A stretch of DNA of 64,000 nt from Neoarius graeffei (Eukaryota; Chordata; Actinopteri; Siluriformes; Ariidae): the NCBI RefSeq assembly GCF_027579695.1, contig NC_083587.1, positions 38,187,732 through 38,251,731 of the forward strand, in the 5' to 3' direction. Positions within the stretch are counted from its first letter, which is position 1. Every line of letters begins with the position of its first letter. Shown one piece after another: positions 35,329-46,001 of this stretch. A program made the translations under genes and the position numbers. The notes under the pieces are model-generated. The model made no database searches, had not been told where the DNA came from, and saw only the letters and a list, made by a program, of their open reading frames with translations.

Positions 35329-36646
35329 CCTGGTTCTCGATTGCACAAGCCACATTTATTAGCGTTAACTTGTTAGAAACTCTCCACAGCAAACTCTCAT
35401 CACATTTTAAAAGACATAAATCAGAGAAAAAGCCACTGACTACACGAGGACATACTCTACCGAGCTTTTCTTTACACTTCTATTAATTTTGTACAAAATA
35501 AGGAAAAGAAAATCAGTTGTTTTTTGTTAATTTGAAATCTTCTTACTAATGTTTAACATAAAATATGTAAAAAAAAAATGCTAAACACTAGTTTAGTCCG
35601 ATAAATCCCAATGATTTTGTTTTAAAAGTAAGCAGTAATGAAATCACTAATCACCACTTCATCATACACAGCTAATGTAACTAGCCAGCAAACTTTTTTT
35701 TTTCCCCTGCTTGACTGCTGCTAACCATTTTCTTCAGCAATCAGGGTGATACTCCAGGGAATGGAGAAAATTTAATCAAAATCTTTTTTCTTTGACATCT
35801 GTTGTCGCATCATCAAAGGCATACAGATACGGTTCAGTAACTGCTGAATCTTTCAATCGTAAATATGACCACATGGTCATACAACAAGGAACACTGGGCA
35901 CATGGAGGGAGAATTCACATTCACACCGGATCCAACCCATCACAGGACAATATATTCACACACTCATTCAAATCTGTGGAACTGAGCACAGCCACCAAGT
36001 AAGTGGAAGCTCCACTGTGATTTCCAAATCCCATGTTTTGGTTATAACTGATTTGATTTTTAAGTGATTTTATTTTAGTCAAAATATATGAAGACTTGCA
36101 AAATCGTCTGGTTTTGAGACATTTCAGGGCATTTAAGAGTCAAAGCACCATTTTCTGACCTGAATTCAAATTCAACCATCGCATTTGAAGAGGAAACAAA
36201 TGAGTAATGCTTAAAAGAAAAGCACCGAGAAAAGAAAAACAAACCAAATAGAATATCCAAGTTCAAAATTGGCTTTTTTATTTATTTCTCCATACATAAG
36301 TGTTTTTCTGGGTGCAAATACATAGTACAGCATTACAAAAGAATAACAAGAGTCATCAGGAGATGACATATCCCCCCACATGAAACCCCACTCCAAATTT
36401 CCCAAAGTTGAATTGGTTGCCATGGAAATACAGGAAAAAAAAAAATCACAGAAATTCCAAAATGTCAAAAGGCACAACTGCTCTAGTCACTTAACATAAC
36501 TGTCAGGATTCATGGAAAAAAAAAATCCTAATAGTTTTTGACCGATGCTCTGGAAACTAAAATGTTTACAGACGGACAGAGTGATAACTATATCCCCCCT
36601 ACATTATATACCAGGGGATAATAAAGCAAGTAAAGTTTGTGGTGTG
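35326..36646. other. No gene recognised
   Basis: AT-rich. The stretch 35900-36000 (CACACCGGATCCAACCCATC) resembles a worn SINE body, not assigned further. Confidence 0.3.
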
Positions 36647-36655
36647 GAAAATAAC

Positions 36656-37223
36656 TAGTCTGGCTAACGCGACTTCAAAGCTCTGCGAGCATTTGGTCTG
36701 GCAAAGATATTAAGCCCAACCGTTTCCCAAAGTGCGTGGTTGACCCGCCTCCCTGAAATGCCTCAGTTTGCTACTAGTCGAAGCCAGAAAAGGCTGTGAC
36801 GAAGCTTAAACCAATCACATCACTCTTTCCTCTGACGTATGTGACGCGACGGGGCTAACTGGTAGATTAAACTCTTACCGAAGCCGGTCGGGAGCAAGGC
36901 GAAAACATCCTTCCTTTCAATAAATACCTCCAGGGCTGCTCTTTGCTCCGTTTTCAATGAGAACTTGCTCCATGTTCGTAATGTTTCTAGTGAATGAAGC
37001 GCTTCCGGCATAGATTCTGTAAACAATCTATGGCTTCCGGTCGCAGTTCTACTACGTCACTGCCTTGAACACGCCTCTACTCAGGGCCGTTGGAGATGCT
37101 CAAAGTTGATTGGCTCCCGATTTTTCAGGAGCTTGGAAGAGCTGTAGATAGCTTGCCTGGCCAGACTAAGCTCGCAACAGGCCCTCGTGTTGCGTCACGC
37201 TTAGGATGAGCAGGCCCAGGCTA
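36656..37223 (-). mobile_element. 568-bp element with RecQ-like helicase fragment and 9-bp duplication
   Basis: Flanked by GAAAATAAC on both sides (36647-36655, 37224-37232). The ends TAGTCTGGCTAAC and, inverted, TAGCCTGGGCCTG form a short terminal repeat. If the outer C/G is counted in, the duplication is 7 bp (AAAATAA). The minus strand codes a helicase motif I fragment. The superfamily is not known to me. Confidence 0.72.
36820..37026 (-). pseudogene. RecQ-like helicase N-terminal fragment
   Basis: Frame starting MFTESMPEALHSLETLRTW, then LKTEQRAALEVFIERKDVFA and LLPTGFGKSLIYQLAP. The GFGKS Walker A and the preceding Q-motif-like region match RecQ-type superfamily 2 helicases. About 70 residues remain of an expected several hundred, ending at a stop. 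It is part of the element above and not a cellular gene. Confidence 0.72.
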
Positions 37224-37232
37224 GAAAATAAC

Positions 37233-37800
37233 AGACATACATAACTACTTACATTTTTAAAATTTCTTTTATCTATACATCATTAAAGGAATCCTGAAAG
37301 TCAGTTGTGCTCTAACACCTTCAGCACCCCCATTTCCCACATCCTTTGATACACATTTACAGCCAAAATAACCAAAAACTACTATTAAGTTGAAGTTTTG
37401 AGATTAGGACAAGATCATCTTACTGTTTAACTGAGGCTTGTCTTCAGTAGCACCTCAGGGTTCATGTGCTTGGGTCAACTCAGAGGCTGCCAAAAATAAA
37501 GATGTGTCCAGAATCAAATAACATCTTTTACGTGTACTGCAAGAGAACACCTCCGCTCCTCGCCAAAATGTTATCCAAAGATATCTTACCATTTTGCTGT
37601 GGGTGGAAACACACGCTATATCAAAGGCATGATTTAGACAGAATATATCTGAATAATCAAATTTGAGGTTCAATTATGCTAGCTACCGCTTCTTAGCCAA
37701 GTTCACTAGTTTGCCAGGCAAGCAATACATGATCTGTTATGACAGATGATCACAGTAATAAAGTAAATTGAGATAGCAAGCTAAGTTAGTTAGTTAGAGC
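37233..37800. other. No gene recognised
   Basis: AT-rich sequence with GTTAGTTAGTTAG near its end. Nothing assigned. Confidence 0.3.
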
Positions 37801-37801
37801 A

Positions 37802-39291
37802 GGGGTTCTCAACCTTTTCTGCTTTATGGCCCACCTATTCATACTTGTATCGAGTCGGGGCCCATTAAAAAAAGAGCCCCAATTATTTTGGCTCATCTAT
37901 TCTATTAGAATCTAATAATGAGATGAGATGAGAATCTATTGTAAAGTGGATTAATGGGATGCGACATAACTCCCTGTTACAGATGGGAGCCCAGGAATTA
38001 AATAAATGTAATAAAAGCAAACTGTTTTTAATTGTAGGTATTGTATGGGTATTTAAAACTCTATGGATGTGCCAGAAACCAAACCATACATGCAGGGCGT
38101 TCTCAGTCAAAAAGGATTAATGATCCAAAAGTGGAGTCTGGTCCATTAACACAAGAACTTATTGCCATGTTTGTGCCCAGCAAACAAGCAAGTGATTAAA
38201 ACCAACAAGTACACTCAAAAGAAGTGGATATAGAAACCACTCAATGGGATAGAGCCTTACACATTAACAGAAAAAGGATTGTTTTCCTAGGAGCTGGAAA
38301 ATGATCCATCCGTTGAGTTCCCTAACATCTCAAACCACCTGCTGCTGCAGACATCGTTCTATACGGACACACAGATGAAAACCTGGAAGAGCATGGAGGA
38401 GTACAACTTTTTATATCTGGCTGGGTTAAAGATCTGGGGATCAGGACATGACAAGATAAATCCTGTATCTTTTTTACCCGGGTAAGGAGGAATTTCTGGG
38501 CTTTTTGTACGCATCTTCATGATGATTGCTAGGATGCTACACGTTTTAGTATCGGGTGTAAACAAACCACAGCCACTGGATTCTCAATCCTCCCTGCTCT
38601 TCTCTTCCAGCTAAGTCAGTCATTCACAAAGGTGCACAGAAACTCCTTTAAAGACATGGGCACAGAAACTCCTTTAAAGACATGGGTATTATGCATATTA
38701 TATATGCATTAGTTTATAATATGGCCATCACAATCAACGAGTAAACAAAACCACATAAGGACTTCAGCGTCTCCTGAACTTCAAAACATCATGAAATAAC
38801 AGAAAATGGCAAAAAAAAGTGATTCGCGAACGAAATAAATCAGAGGAATTTACAAACCTTTCCCGAAGTGGTCACTGCAAATTCGAGCGTTCTCTTTCTC
38901 AACTCCCTTCTATCACTGTGAACGGTTCAAGAGCTACCTTTCTTTTCATCTTTTGGTAAAATCCTTTCACCCTTTTTTATCACTTCACGGGGAACACAGA
39001 AGAAACCTTATCGGTTTCATGGTTTGTTCAATTTGAACAGCCCAGAACAACAAGCGTAGAGCATTTTAACAACTAGCAAGGCACCCTAGTGATAGAAGCG
39101 CTTTGTGAACAGTGAACTTAGCTGACCACCACTCCATGTCTTGCATATCTAATGAGGCAGACATGACGTCGGTTGCAACTCGGCAATTGTGGCCTAATAA
39201 AAATGAGCTTTAACTTGAAGAAAAATGTGCCCTACTAGATGGTGCTTCACGGCCCACTGATGGGCCGCGGCCCAGTGGTTGAGAAACACCA
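37802..39291. mobile_element. hAT-like element enclosing ISL2EU-like copy 2
   Basis: Ends AGGGGTTCTCAACCTTTTCT and, inverted, GGTGTTTCTCAACCACTGGG, with GGCCCACC and GGGCCGCGGCCCA just inside. These resemble hAT ends of the CAGGGGTTCTCAAC type. The 8-bp duplication is not clear. Confidence 0.6.
38280..39190. mobile_element. ISL2EU-like element, copy 2, decayed
   Basis: Plus strand: DPSVEFPNISNHLLLQ and FYTDTQMKTWKSMEEYNF match the SWIM-protein remnant of copy 1. Minus strand, 39060-38860: VVLGCSN with NHETDK matches its THAP remnant, with stops. The right end GTTGCAACTCGGCAATTGTG parallels the copy 1 end. The same convergent layout is kept. Confidence 0.65.
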
Positions 39292-41099
39292 AGTCAGATG
39301 CTTCTAGATAAACTTTTTTCAACTTTCCCACACTGGTGCAACTGAAAGGATGAATTGCTTATACTCTACAAAAATATGCATACATGTGTATTTGAGATCA
39401 TTTCAACAACTGTACTTCAACTTCTCTTATAAGCGAGTTGCTTCAGAAAGGGGTTTTTGTCCTTTTCTCAGTATAGAGAAACGTTGAAATTATTGTCAGT
39501 GGAAAATCACACACAGGCTACAGACACAATAAAGTCAATATTAGTTTCAGAAAGACAGTGGAGTATTCTTCTAAGGTTCTTTGCTAGTGGCAGAATGTTG
39601 TGAGTTTAATCCCCACATCTGTTGAGCAACATCCTTAACCTCTCAGCTGGGTGTTCAGATCTGAGTCTGCCTTCTGTTAAAAGTGAAATGTAAATGAAGA
39701 TCAAACATATCATACCAACAACACCAAAAGCAATAGTAATTCTACATACTGATCCAATGATTCACGGTTTCAGCGTTACTTCGATGGTTCAGTCCTAACA
39801 TGTGCCCCGTTTCAATACAGACACCAGTCATATTAACAGTGATGGCAAAAACGTACATGCTGGAAGCTTGTCAAAACATGCAAGTCTACAGAAGGAAAGG
39901 CAGCAGACCTGATCATTCCACTATGCCATAGCCTCGCACCATGGCATGATGGTGCAACGGAGCCTCGTACCATGGCACGATGCCCAGGTTTTCTGTGATG
40001 CCACCTGATGTAGCAGGAATGAAATGCAAGCATTCAGCATCCTCCCACTCGCACAGATGGGATGCCTTACAGAACAAATGGCCATGCTGGGAGCAGTATT
40101 CGATTTGGTTATGCTACACACACACACACTGACACATAATGTCTCATAACCACCAGCACACAGACTTCCTGTATGATTTTTGCTTCCACTTTCAAAGCCT
40201 TACCTTACCATACCATAAAAGGGGAAGGAGGCTCGGCTCAGCAAATAACGTGGCGTTTATATAAAAGCCATGAAATGGTAATACAAATATAAAAATATAA
40301 AAATATAAATGACAGCTTAATATGATGATTTATGAAATTGATTGATGATCAAAGTTTTTTTTTTTTTTTTAAATCACACCATGATTAAAAATGACAAGAG
40401 ATAATGATCTTTATTCATTTAATGAATGCACTACAATACAGATCTTAAAACCGACACACATTCTGGCTTAACCACATTGTAATATCTAATATTATCCGCA
40501 AAGCCATTACACTGCCCAGGTTCACACTGTGGTCTATTGAGAATGAGAATAGAACAATGTGACAGACAGGTCACTTTTGCCAACAAGTCATTTTTGATCT
40601 GCATAAGTGATGTCCGTTGAGAAGAAGAACGAATTCCTATTAGTATATGAAGACTTCCGGTAATTTTAGCTCACACACACACTTTACATGCTTTGAACTG
40701 TTATTAATTAATTGCTACAAGATGAGAATACTGATGTTCCCCCAGTTAGTAAATAAAAATCAACCGTGCTGCCTAACAGTAAGTTCAGACCGGAACAGTA
40801 ACAGCTTGTTTACTGTAGTTACCGTTATGTTGCTATCGAAGTAGGCTTTGTGTGGATCTGCTTGAGCAGAGGATTGTTAAAGCAGCACATCTGTAAAGTT
40901 GCCCATGCCTTCTCAACAAGCTGAAGCCCACTCACACGCTGCTTCATTCACTGGAGCCGCCTCGCCTTATGAACCCTTAAACCCAGTTCAGTGCCACTGT
41001 TTATCCAAACCACACCACAAACAACGACCCTGTGACCGAAATGAAGGATCACATTTGCAAATAAAACCTACCTATAAACGGAGTAGAAATGTTTAGAAG
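39292..41099. other. No gene recognised with confidence
   Basis: Contains the open frame described at 39913-40113 and a possible tRNA-SINE scrap near 39590-39680 (GTTTAATCCCCACATCTG). Otherwise unassigned. Confidence 0.3.
39913..40113 (-). CDS. Unrecognised Cys/His-rich frame, possible terminal exon
   Basis: After TGTGTGTGTAG the minus strand reads HNQIEYCSQHGHLFCKASHL, then CEWEDAECLHFIPATSGG and a TGA at 39915-39913, 66 residues. A possible acceptor precedes it and the reading is protein-like, with Cys-His spacing suggestive of metal binding. I do not recognise the family. No partner exon was found, and the pyrimidine tract is poor. Confidence 0.2.
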   Translation of the reverse strand, partial: HNQIEYCSQHGHLFCKASHLCEWEDAECLHFIPATSGGITENLGIVPWYEAPLHHHAMVRGYGIVE

Positions 41100-41490
41100 T
41101 CCACTTCCGACGCCTGGGATCCGGGAAGAGTGATTTACTTCTCTCTCTGTCTCTCTCTCTCTCTCTCTTAGCTGTCTAACTGCTATTTCCGGGTTGGTGA
41201 AACGTCATCGCACTGTCCTCGAACAGGTTCAAAAGCAACAAGGCATTGAACAATCATAACAATAAAATGTCTCTCTGTTATCATGCACTGACTACAACTG
41301 TTTACAGTAAATAAGGTCTTGAGCTGAATATCTGTTCAGATGTCCTTTCATAGCAAAGCTCCACATGACTGTCTACTACCCCCTGTGGTTTAAAGGAGCA
41401 ATTGCCCGAACGCCACACCTGATTCGTCCCGTTATTTCGGGCACTGTGGTTCCCAAGCGTGCCCCTGAAGTGCGCATGCGCCGCACATGG
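41100..41490. promoter_or_regulatory. Promoter-like segment with ETS- and NRF1-type motifs
   Basis: Contains CTTCCG near 41104, CCGGGAAG near 41121, TTTCCGGG near 41187, ACGTCATCGCA near 41202, and a TGCGCATGCGC palindrome at 41471-41481. It also holds a CT microsatellite (about 41139-41169). Such motifs are common in vertebrate CpG promoters. It lies 1.8-2.2 kb upstream of the 42Sp50-like ATG; no first exon could be assigned. Confidence 0.25.
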
Positions 41491-41826
41491 TCCTTATCTC
41501 CAACTCGAACAGGCACATTTGGACTTCATGAAGGCTTGTTAATGAGCCAGATCTTTTATGGTAGGTATACAAGCAATAACATGGATGTAACGTCCAGGAT
41601 GGCATATTGCAGTAGTTAAACCAGATCACAGGTTCCCAGCCCTGGTCCTGCATCCTGTCCAGCACATTTTAATGTTTTCCTTGCTCTTATTTGCCCACAT
41701 GAGAAGAACTCTTTATGAGCTCATGAACGACATCGGGTGTGTTAGGAGCAGGGTGAAACACTGCACACACAAACAGTGGGTGTCTATATTTAAAACTAGC
41801 AGGTTACCCAGGCATGGATGTAATTA

Positions 41827-42200
41827 TCTCATCTCATTATCTCTAGCCGCTTTATCCTGTTCTACAGGGTCGCAGGCAAGCTGGAGCCTATCCCAGCTGA
41901 CTACGGGTGAAAGGCGGGGTACACCCTGGACAAGTCGCCAGGTCATCACAGGGCTGACACATAGACACAGACAACCATTCACACTCACATTCACAACTAC
42001 GGTCGATTTAGAGTCACCAGTTAACCTAACCTGCATGTCTTTGGACTGTGGGGGAAACCGGAGCACCCGGAGGAAACCCACGCGAACACAGGGAGAACAT
42101 GCAAACTCCGCACAGAAAGGCCCTCGCCGGCCACGGGGCTCGAACCCGGACCTTCTTGCTGTGAGGCGACAGCGCTAACCACTACACCACCGTGCCGCCC
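41827..42200 (-). mobile_element. tRNA-derived SINE, tail type A
   Basis: Full copy. The flanks GATGTAATTA (41817-41826) and GAATGTAATTA (42201-42211) are the duplication, with one inserted base. An ATT microsatellite (42207-42250) follows directly. Confidence 0.9.
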
Positions 42201-42207
42201 GAATGTA

Positions 42208-42249
<42 letters not shown>

Positions 42250-42259
42250 TTAAGTATGT

Positions 42260-42680
42260 GATATACAATACGTTAACCCAAGACAAACAAACATCCAAAC
42301 ATTCGCCACCCAGGGGCCCAGATATGGAATTTATGAGTTCTGCCAAATTGTGACCATCTTCTGTACTTATGTGCCAAGTTTAGTGAAGATCTGTCAAGAG
42401 TTTATGTTGATAAATGTAACGTGACAGGCATTGAGGGAGGGTGGGGGGGGGATGGATGGATGTTGTGCCCTCTAGGGACCTCCCTGGGGCCTGTTCATGA
42501 ATTTTGTTTATATTTGCAAAATTCCAGGTCATCCCCCAACCTACTTGCCAAATTTGGTGAAAATCTGTCGAGAAATGGCAACGTTCGGTCAAGACAAACA
42601 AACAGTTTTGCACTCAAGTTTCCATCAATGAAGAGTTTATAACATTAACGAAACTGACTTCATGTTAAAACTGTTAATGT
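42260..42680. repeat. Degenerate dispersed repeat
   Basis: Two related blocks, GCCAAGTTTAGTGAAGATCTGTCAAGAG (about 42371) and GCCAAATTTGGTGAAAATCT (about 42547), with AAGACAAACAAAC after or before each. Looks like an internally duplicated repeat; no coding. Confidence 0.45.
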
Positions 42681-42689
42681 TATAGTCAT

Positions 42690-42925
42690 GTTGTCTGTCG
42701 TTGCCCAAATGAGGATGGGTTCCCTTTTGAGTCTGGTTCCTCTCGAGGTTTCTTCCTCATGTCATCTGACGGAGTTTTTCCTTGCCACCGTCGCCACAGG
42801 CTTGCTCACTGGGGATAGATTAGGGATAAAATTAGCTCATGTTTTAAGTCATTCAAATTCTGTAAAGCTGCTTTGCGACAATGTCTATTGTTAAAAACGC
42901 TATACAAATAAACTTGACTTGACAA
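42690..42925 (+). mobile_element. 3' tail of an L2-type LINE or its SINE
   Basis: GTTCCTCTCGAGGTTTCTTC, TTTTTCCTTGCCACCGTCGC, TGTAAAGCTGCTTTGCGACA and TACAAATAAACTTGACTTGA in order. Same family as 61850-62045 and, inverted, 7041-7250. It lies just upstream of the 42Sp50-like gene. Confidence 0.75.
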
Positions 42926-43307
42926 ACTTTGCCACTTATTATATAGATTTGTAAATTGTGTTATATACTTAAAACACTTTCACAGATTCCCATCTGAAAC
43001 ACCCACTTCACGCCAGCAAGAGCTTTATCTGATTGGATCAGTTGTTTTGGGAGAGAAAGAACTAATATATGTAGGATATGGTGTTGGGAACCTGTGCACG
43101 ATTAATACATGTTCAGTGATGGTTAATTGGACAGCCTGAATGATGTTATTAGGGCACGCAATGAAGCAGATGGGCGGGTCTTTTTTTTTAATGCACCTGA
43201 GCTGCATTACAGCACTCTATTTAATTGAAGCATTGGGGGTTTTTCCCCTTCCTGTTTAAAACGTTTGGTGTACTTCATAGCTTAATTTGTTCTAGGTAAA
43301 ACCTGGT

Positions 43308-43451
43308 ATGGGCAAAGAGAAAATACATATCAACCTTGTCATCATTGGTCATGTTGACAGTGGGAAATCAACCACCACAGGCCATCTTGTTTATAAATGT
43401 GGTGGTGTTGACCCAAGAACCCTGGAGAAGTATGAGAAGGCTGCAGCCCAG
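43308..43451 (+). CDS. 42sp50: 42Sp50-like coding exon 1
   Basis: Codes residues 1-48, from the initiator MGKEKIHIN through the P-loop GHVDSGKS to EKAAAQ, and ends at CAG before GTAGGT. The exon probably opens at 43296, because TTGTTCTAG precedes it and eEF1A genes usually carry a 5' UTR intron just upstream of the ATG. No other ATG fits the conserved N-terminus. Confidence 0.9.
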
Positions 43452-45501
43452 GTAGGTGTATGTTGGTTATTTGTTCCGTCATGATTTTTCTTTTTAAGCA
43501 AACTTTTCTTTCAAGGTGACCCAGGAAATTATTTTTCCAGATGGGGAAGGGTTCCTTCAAGTATGCATGGGTTCTTGACAAACTTAAGGCAGAAAGAGAG
43601 CGTGGCATCACCATTGACATTTCCTTGTTGAAATTCAACACTCAGAAATATGTATTCACAATAATTGATGCACCTGGTCACCGTGACTTCATTAAGAACA
43701 TGCTTACAGGAACTTCACAGGTAATGAGTGTTCCTCATCTCCAGGATATTTCAGGGTGCAGACATTCTCTTACAGACTTGGTGTTAAGTTGTTAATTCAT
43801 CTGCAGGCTGATGCTGCTCTGCTGGTAGTCTCTGCAGCAAAAGGAGAGTTTGAGGCTGGCATATCCCGCAATGGTCAGACAAGGGAGCATGTCTTGCTGG
43901 CCTACACCCTGGGAGTCAAGCAGCTTGTGGTCTGTGTCAACAAAATGGACCTCACTGAGCCACCCTTCAGCCAGAAACGTTATGAGGAGGTAGTCAAAAA
44001 TGTAATCGTTTTTATCAAGAAGGTTGGTTATGACCCAACTGCTGTGCCTTTTGTTCCCCTATCTGGTTGGGGTGGTGACAACATGCTTGCACCATCACAG
44101 AAGGTAAGACATTTATTTTCTTTTAAAGGCCATGTTCTTAAACATGGTCCTTGGTGCCTCAGTGGAAGGGCTATATGTAATTCTATACTGAACCCTTTTT
44201 GTTAGATGTCTTGGTTTAAAGGATGGAAGCTCAAGAGGAAGGATGGCTTTTCAAGTGGCAAGACACTGTTAGAAGTGCTAGACTCCTTGTATCCACCAGT
44301 GCGCACTGCCAGTAAACCACTTCGTTTACCACTTCAGGATGTCTATAAAATTGGAGGTTGTGCTGATCACTGTGCAATGATCTAATCACTCATTCCTTGC
44401 AATAAATGACTTTTGGACCTAGTTTTGGTAGGGGAGTAAGGTTTGTGGCTTATTGGTGGGTTTTTTTGACTAGGAGTTGGCACAGTTCCTGTGGGCAAAA
44501 TTGAAACTGGAATTCTGAAGCCTGGGATGGTTCTGACCTTCTCACCAGCTAAGCTGAGTGCAGAGGTTAAATCCATTGAGATGCATCATGAGGGACTGCA
44601 GACAGCCCTGCCTGGCCACAATGTGGGCTTCAACATCAAGAATGTGGCAGTCAAAAACTTGAGACGTGGAGATGTAGCTGGTAATGCCCAGCAAGACCCA
44701 CCATCTGATGTCGACAGCTTCATTGCTCAGGTGATGTGGAGATGCAAAGATGGCCAGATGCTACCAATAAGCATTGACTAGCTCGGTAAAATCACTTGAA
44801 CTGAATCAGACTAGACCTTTTTGTTGTGGTTGGTCTGTGTTCTGTTTTGAAAGCAAATGTCCTCACTCCTAGACTTGAGCATATCCTCTAGTTCTTATTT
44901 GAATGCTTTGGAATTTGGAGAGGGTGTATGTGGTCCATTATTGGACACTACTGTGTTGTCTTGCAGGTTATTATTCTCAATCATCCTGGCAAAATCAAAA
45001 GGGGCTATTCTCCAGTGCTGGACTGCCATACCACCCATGTTACATGTAGCTTTGCAGAACTACAGGAGAAACTTGATCGTCGCACAGGGAAGAAACTGGA
45101 AGACTTGCCACCTTTTCTGGTCTCTGGAGATGCTGCCACAGTTAAATTTGTTCCTATCAAACCTCTTTGTGTAGAAAGCTTCTTCAGCTATCCACCTTTA
45201 GGTAAGTTCTGGTAACTTTGCACTAGCTTGCCACCTGTAGATGTAACATCTGGATGCAATGCACCAGGAGTGTTGGTCCTCAGATTTGCAGTAAGGTAGC
45301 TAAAGGAGGGTTGGTAATTCCATTTTATTTCATGAAATGGATTCTGCTGGGGTGTGAACATTGCATGCTACTATCCTATTCCTTTCAGGGCGGTTTGCTG
45401 CAAGGGACCTGAAGCAGACTGTTGCTGTTGGGGTGATCAAGTCTGTGGAGAAGGTGGATCAAGCAAGAAGAACTGCACAAAGAGTGAAAGTATTAAAATA
45501 G
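43308..45501 (+). CDS. 42sp50: 42Sp50 (thesaurin a)-like eEF1A paralogue, 7 coding exons, complete
   Basis: Spliced gene encoding a translational GTPase of the eEF1A family, 458 residues, close to the usual 461-463. Coding exons are 43308-43451, 43541-43720, 43807-44103, 44206-44356, 44474-44730, 44967-45201 and 45389-45501, and all phases agree. Visible: P-loop GHVDSGKS (residues 14-21), DAPGH (91-95), NKMD (153-156), SGW (194-196), then the two beta-barrel domains. The domain-1 and domain-2 wording ([43 protein letters not shown]) fits amphibian and fish 42Sp50 rather than somatic eEF1A. Position 36, a lysine in eEF1A, is proline, and Trp78 is Leu. In frogs 42Sp50 binds aminoacyl-tRNA in the oocyte 42S storage particle, and in fish it is an ovary-enriched transcript; that role here is inferred. 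It converges on ASAP1. A somatic eEF1A paralogue is the alternative. Confidence 0.85.
43541..43720 (+). CDS. 42sp50: 42Sp50-like coding exon 2
   Basis: Codes residues 49-108. It holds the switch I segment ([12 protein letters not shown]) and the G3 motif DAPGH. It is bounded by TTTTTCCAG upstream and GTAATG downstream, phase 0 at both ends. Leu replaces the usual Trp at residue 78. Confidence 0.9.
43807..44103 (+). CDS. 42sp50: 42Sp50-like coding exon 3
   Basis: Codes residues 109-207, including NKMD (153-156) and SGW (194-196), which complete the GTP-binding domain. The acceptor is CATCTGCAG and the donor GTAAGA. The segment [14 protein letters not shown] is one of the stretches that separates 42Sp50 from eEF1A1. 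Confidence 0.9.
44206..44356 (+). CDS. 42sp50: 42Sp50-like coding exon 4
   Basis: Codes residues 208-257 plus one base, from [14 protein letters not shown] to LQDVYKIGG, the start of domain 2. The donor is GTTGTG, a weak GT site, but the phase match with the next exon (G plus GA gives Gly) supports it. Confidence 0.85.
44474..44730 (+). CDS. 42sp50: 42Sp50-like coding exon 5
   Basis: Codes the rest of domain 2 ([18 protein letters not shown]) and the link into domain 3, ending DSFIAQ. The acceptor is TTGACTAG and the donor GTGATG. Read-through into the intron meets a stop at about 44781. Confidence 0.88.
44967..45201 (+). CDS. 42sp50: 42Sp50-like coding exon 6
   Basis: Codes most of domain 3, from [19 protein letters not shown] to FFSYPPLG. 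It follows TTGTCTTGCAG and ends in phase 1 before GTAAGT. The segment [16 protein letters not shown] is typical of the eEF1A family. Confidence 0.9.
45389..45501 (+). CDS. 42sp50: 42Sp50-like last coding exon
   Basis: Codes the C-terminus from [20 protein letters not shown] to RVKVLK and the TAG stop at 45499-45501. The [15 protein letters not shown] wording matches 42Sp50, where eEF1A1 has RFAVRDMRQTVAVGV. The tail is shorter and less lysine-rich than that of eEF1A1. Confidence 0.88.
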
Positions 45502-45690
45502 TTGCTCATTTAGATTTTTATTGCAATCCTTTATTTACCAGCAGTCGAAACTTTGAGGTTGAATGAGTTTTTTTTTTTTGTTGTTTTTTTTTGACCAAGT
45601 GAAGCTTCTGCTTTTAGTTGAAGGTCAAGGTGGAATGATGTAGTGAATAACTGGAGACCTTGACTTAACAATTTTGTTGCTAGACTGCAA

Positions 45691-45696
45691 AATAAA
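45691..45696 (+). promoter_or_regulatory. Polyadenylation signal of the 42Sp50-like gene
   Basis: AATAAA lies 190 bp after the stop, followed within 20 bp by a GT/T-rich stretch. A second AATAAA near 46057 is a possible distal site. Confidence 0.6.
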
Positions 45697-46001
45697 CTTG
45701 TGTGCGCATTTCTGGCTTTGCTCTTGTACAGGTATGTAACACTTGGTATCAAGCCTAAAATTCATTTAGTACATCTTGATGTACTTGATTTAAGGTCTTC
45801 CTGTAACTGGAGTCTCTGCTATCAAGCATGACTAGTGAACGCTGAGGGTGTGGGCTTTTTTTTTGGGGAGGCATGATATTAAAATTATGATGCTACTTGC
45901 ACATAATGACTTAATTCTGGTTCTGAACTGAGACTGTGACCTAGTATGATAAATTAACATACCAACACGCTTTGGTTTTAGCTGTCCACCTGAAATGGCA
46001 T

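Noticed and set aside
43342-43641. Minus-strand frame across the first 42Sp50-like exons
   Set aside because: Antisense shadow of exons with clear eEF1A coding on the plus strand.
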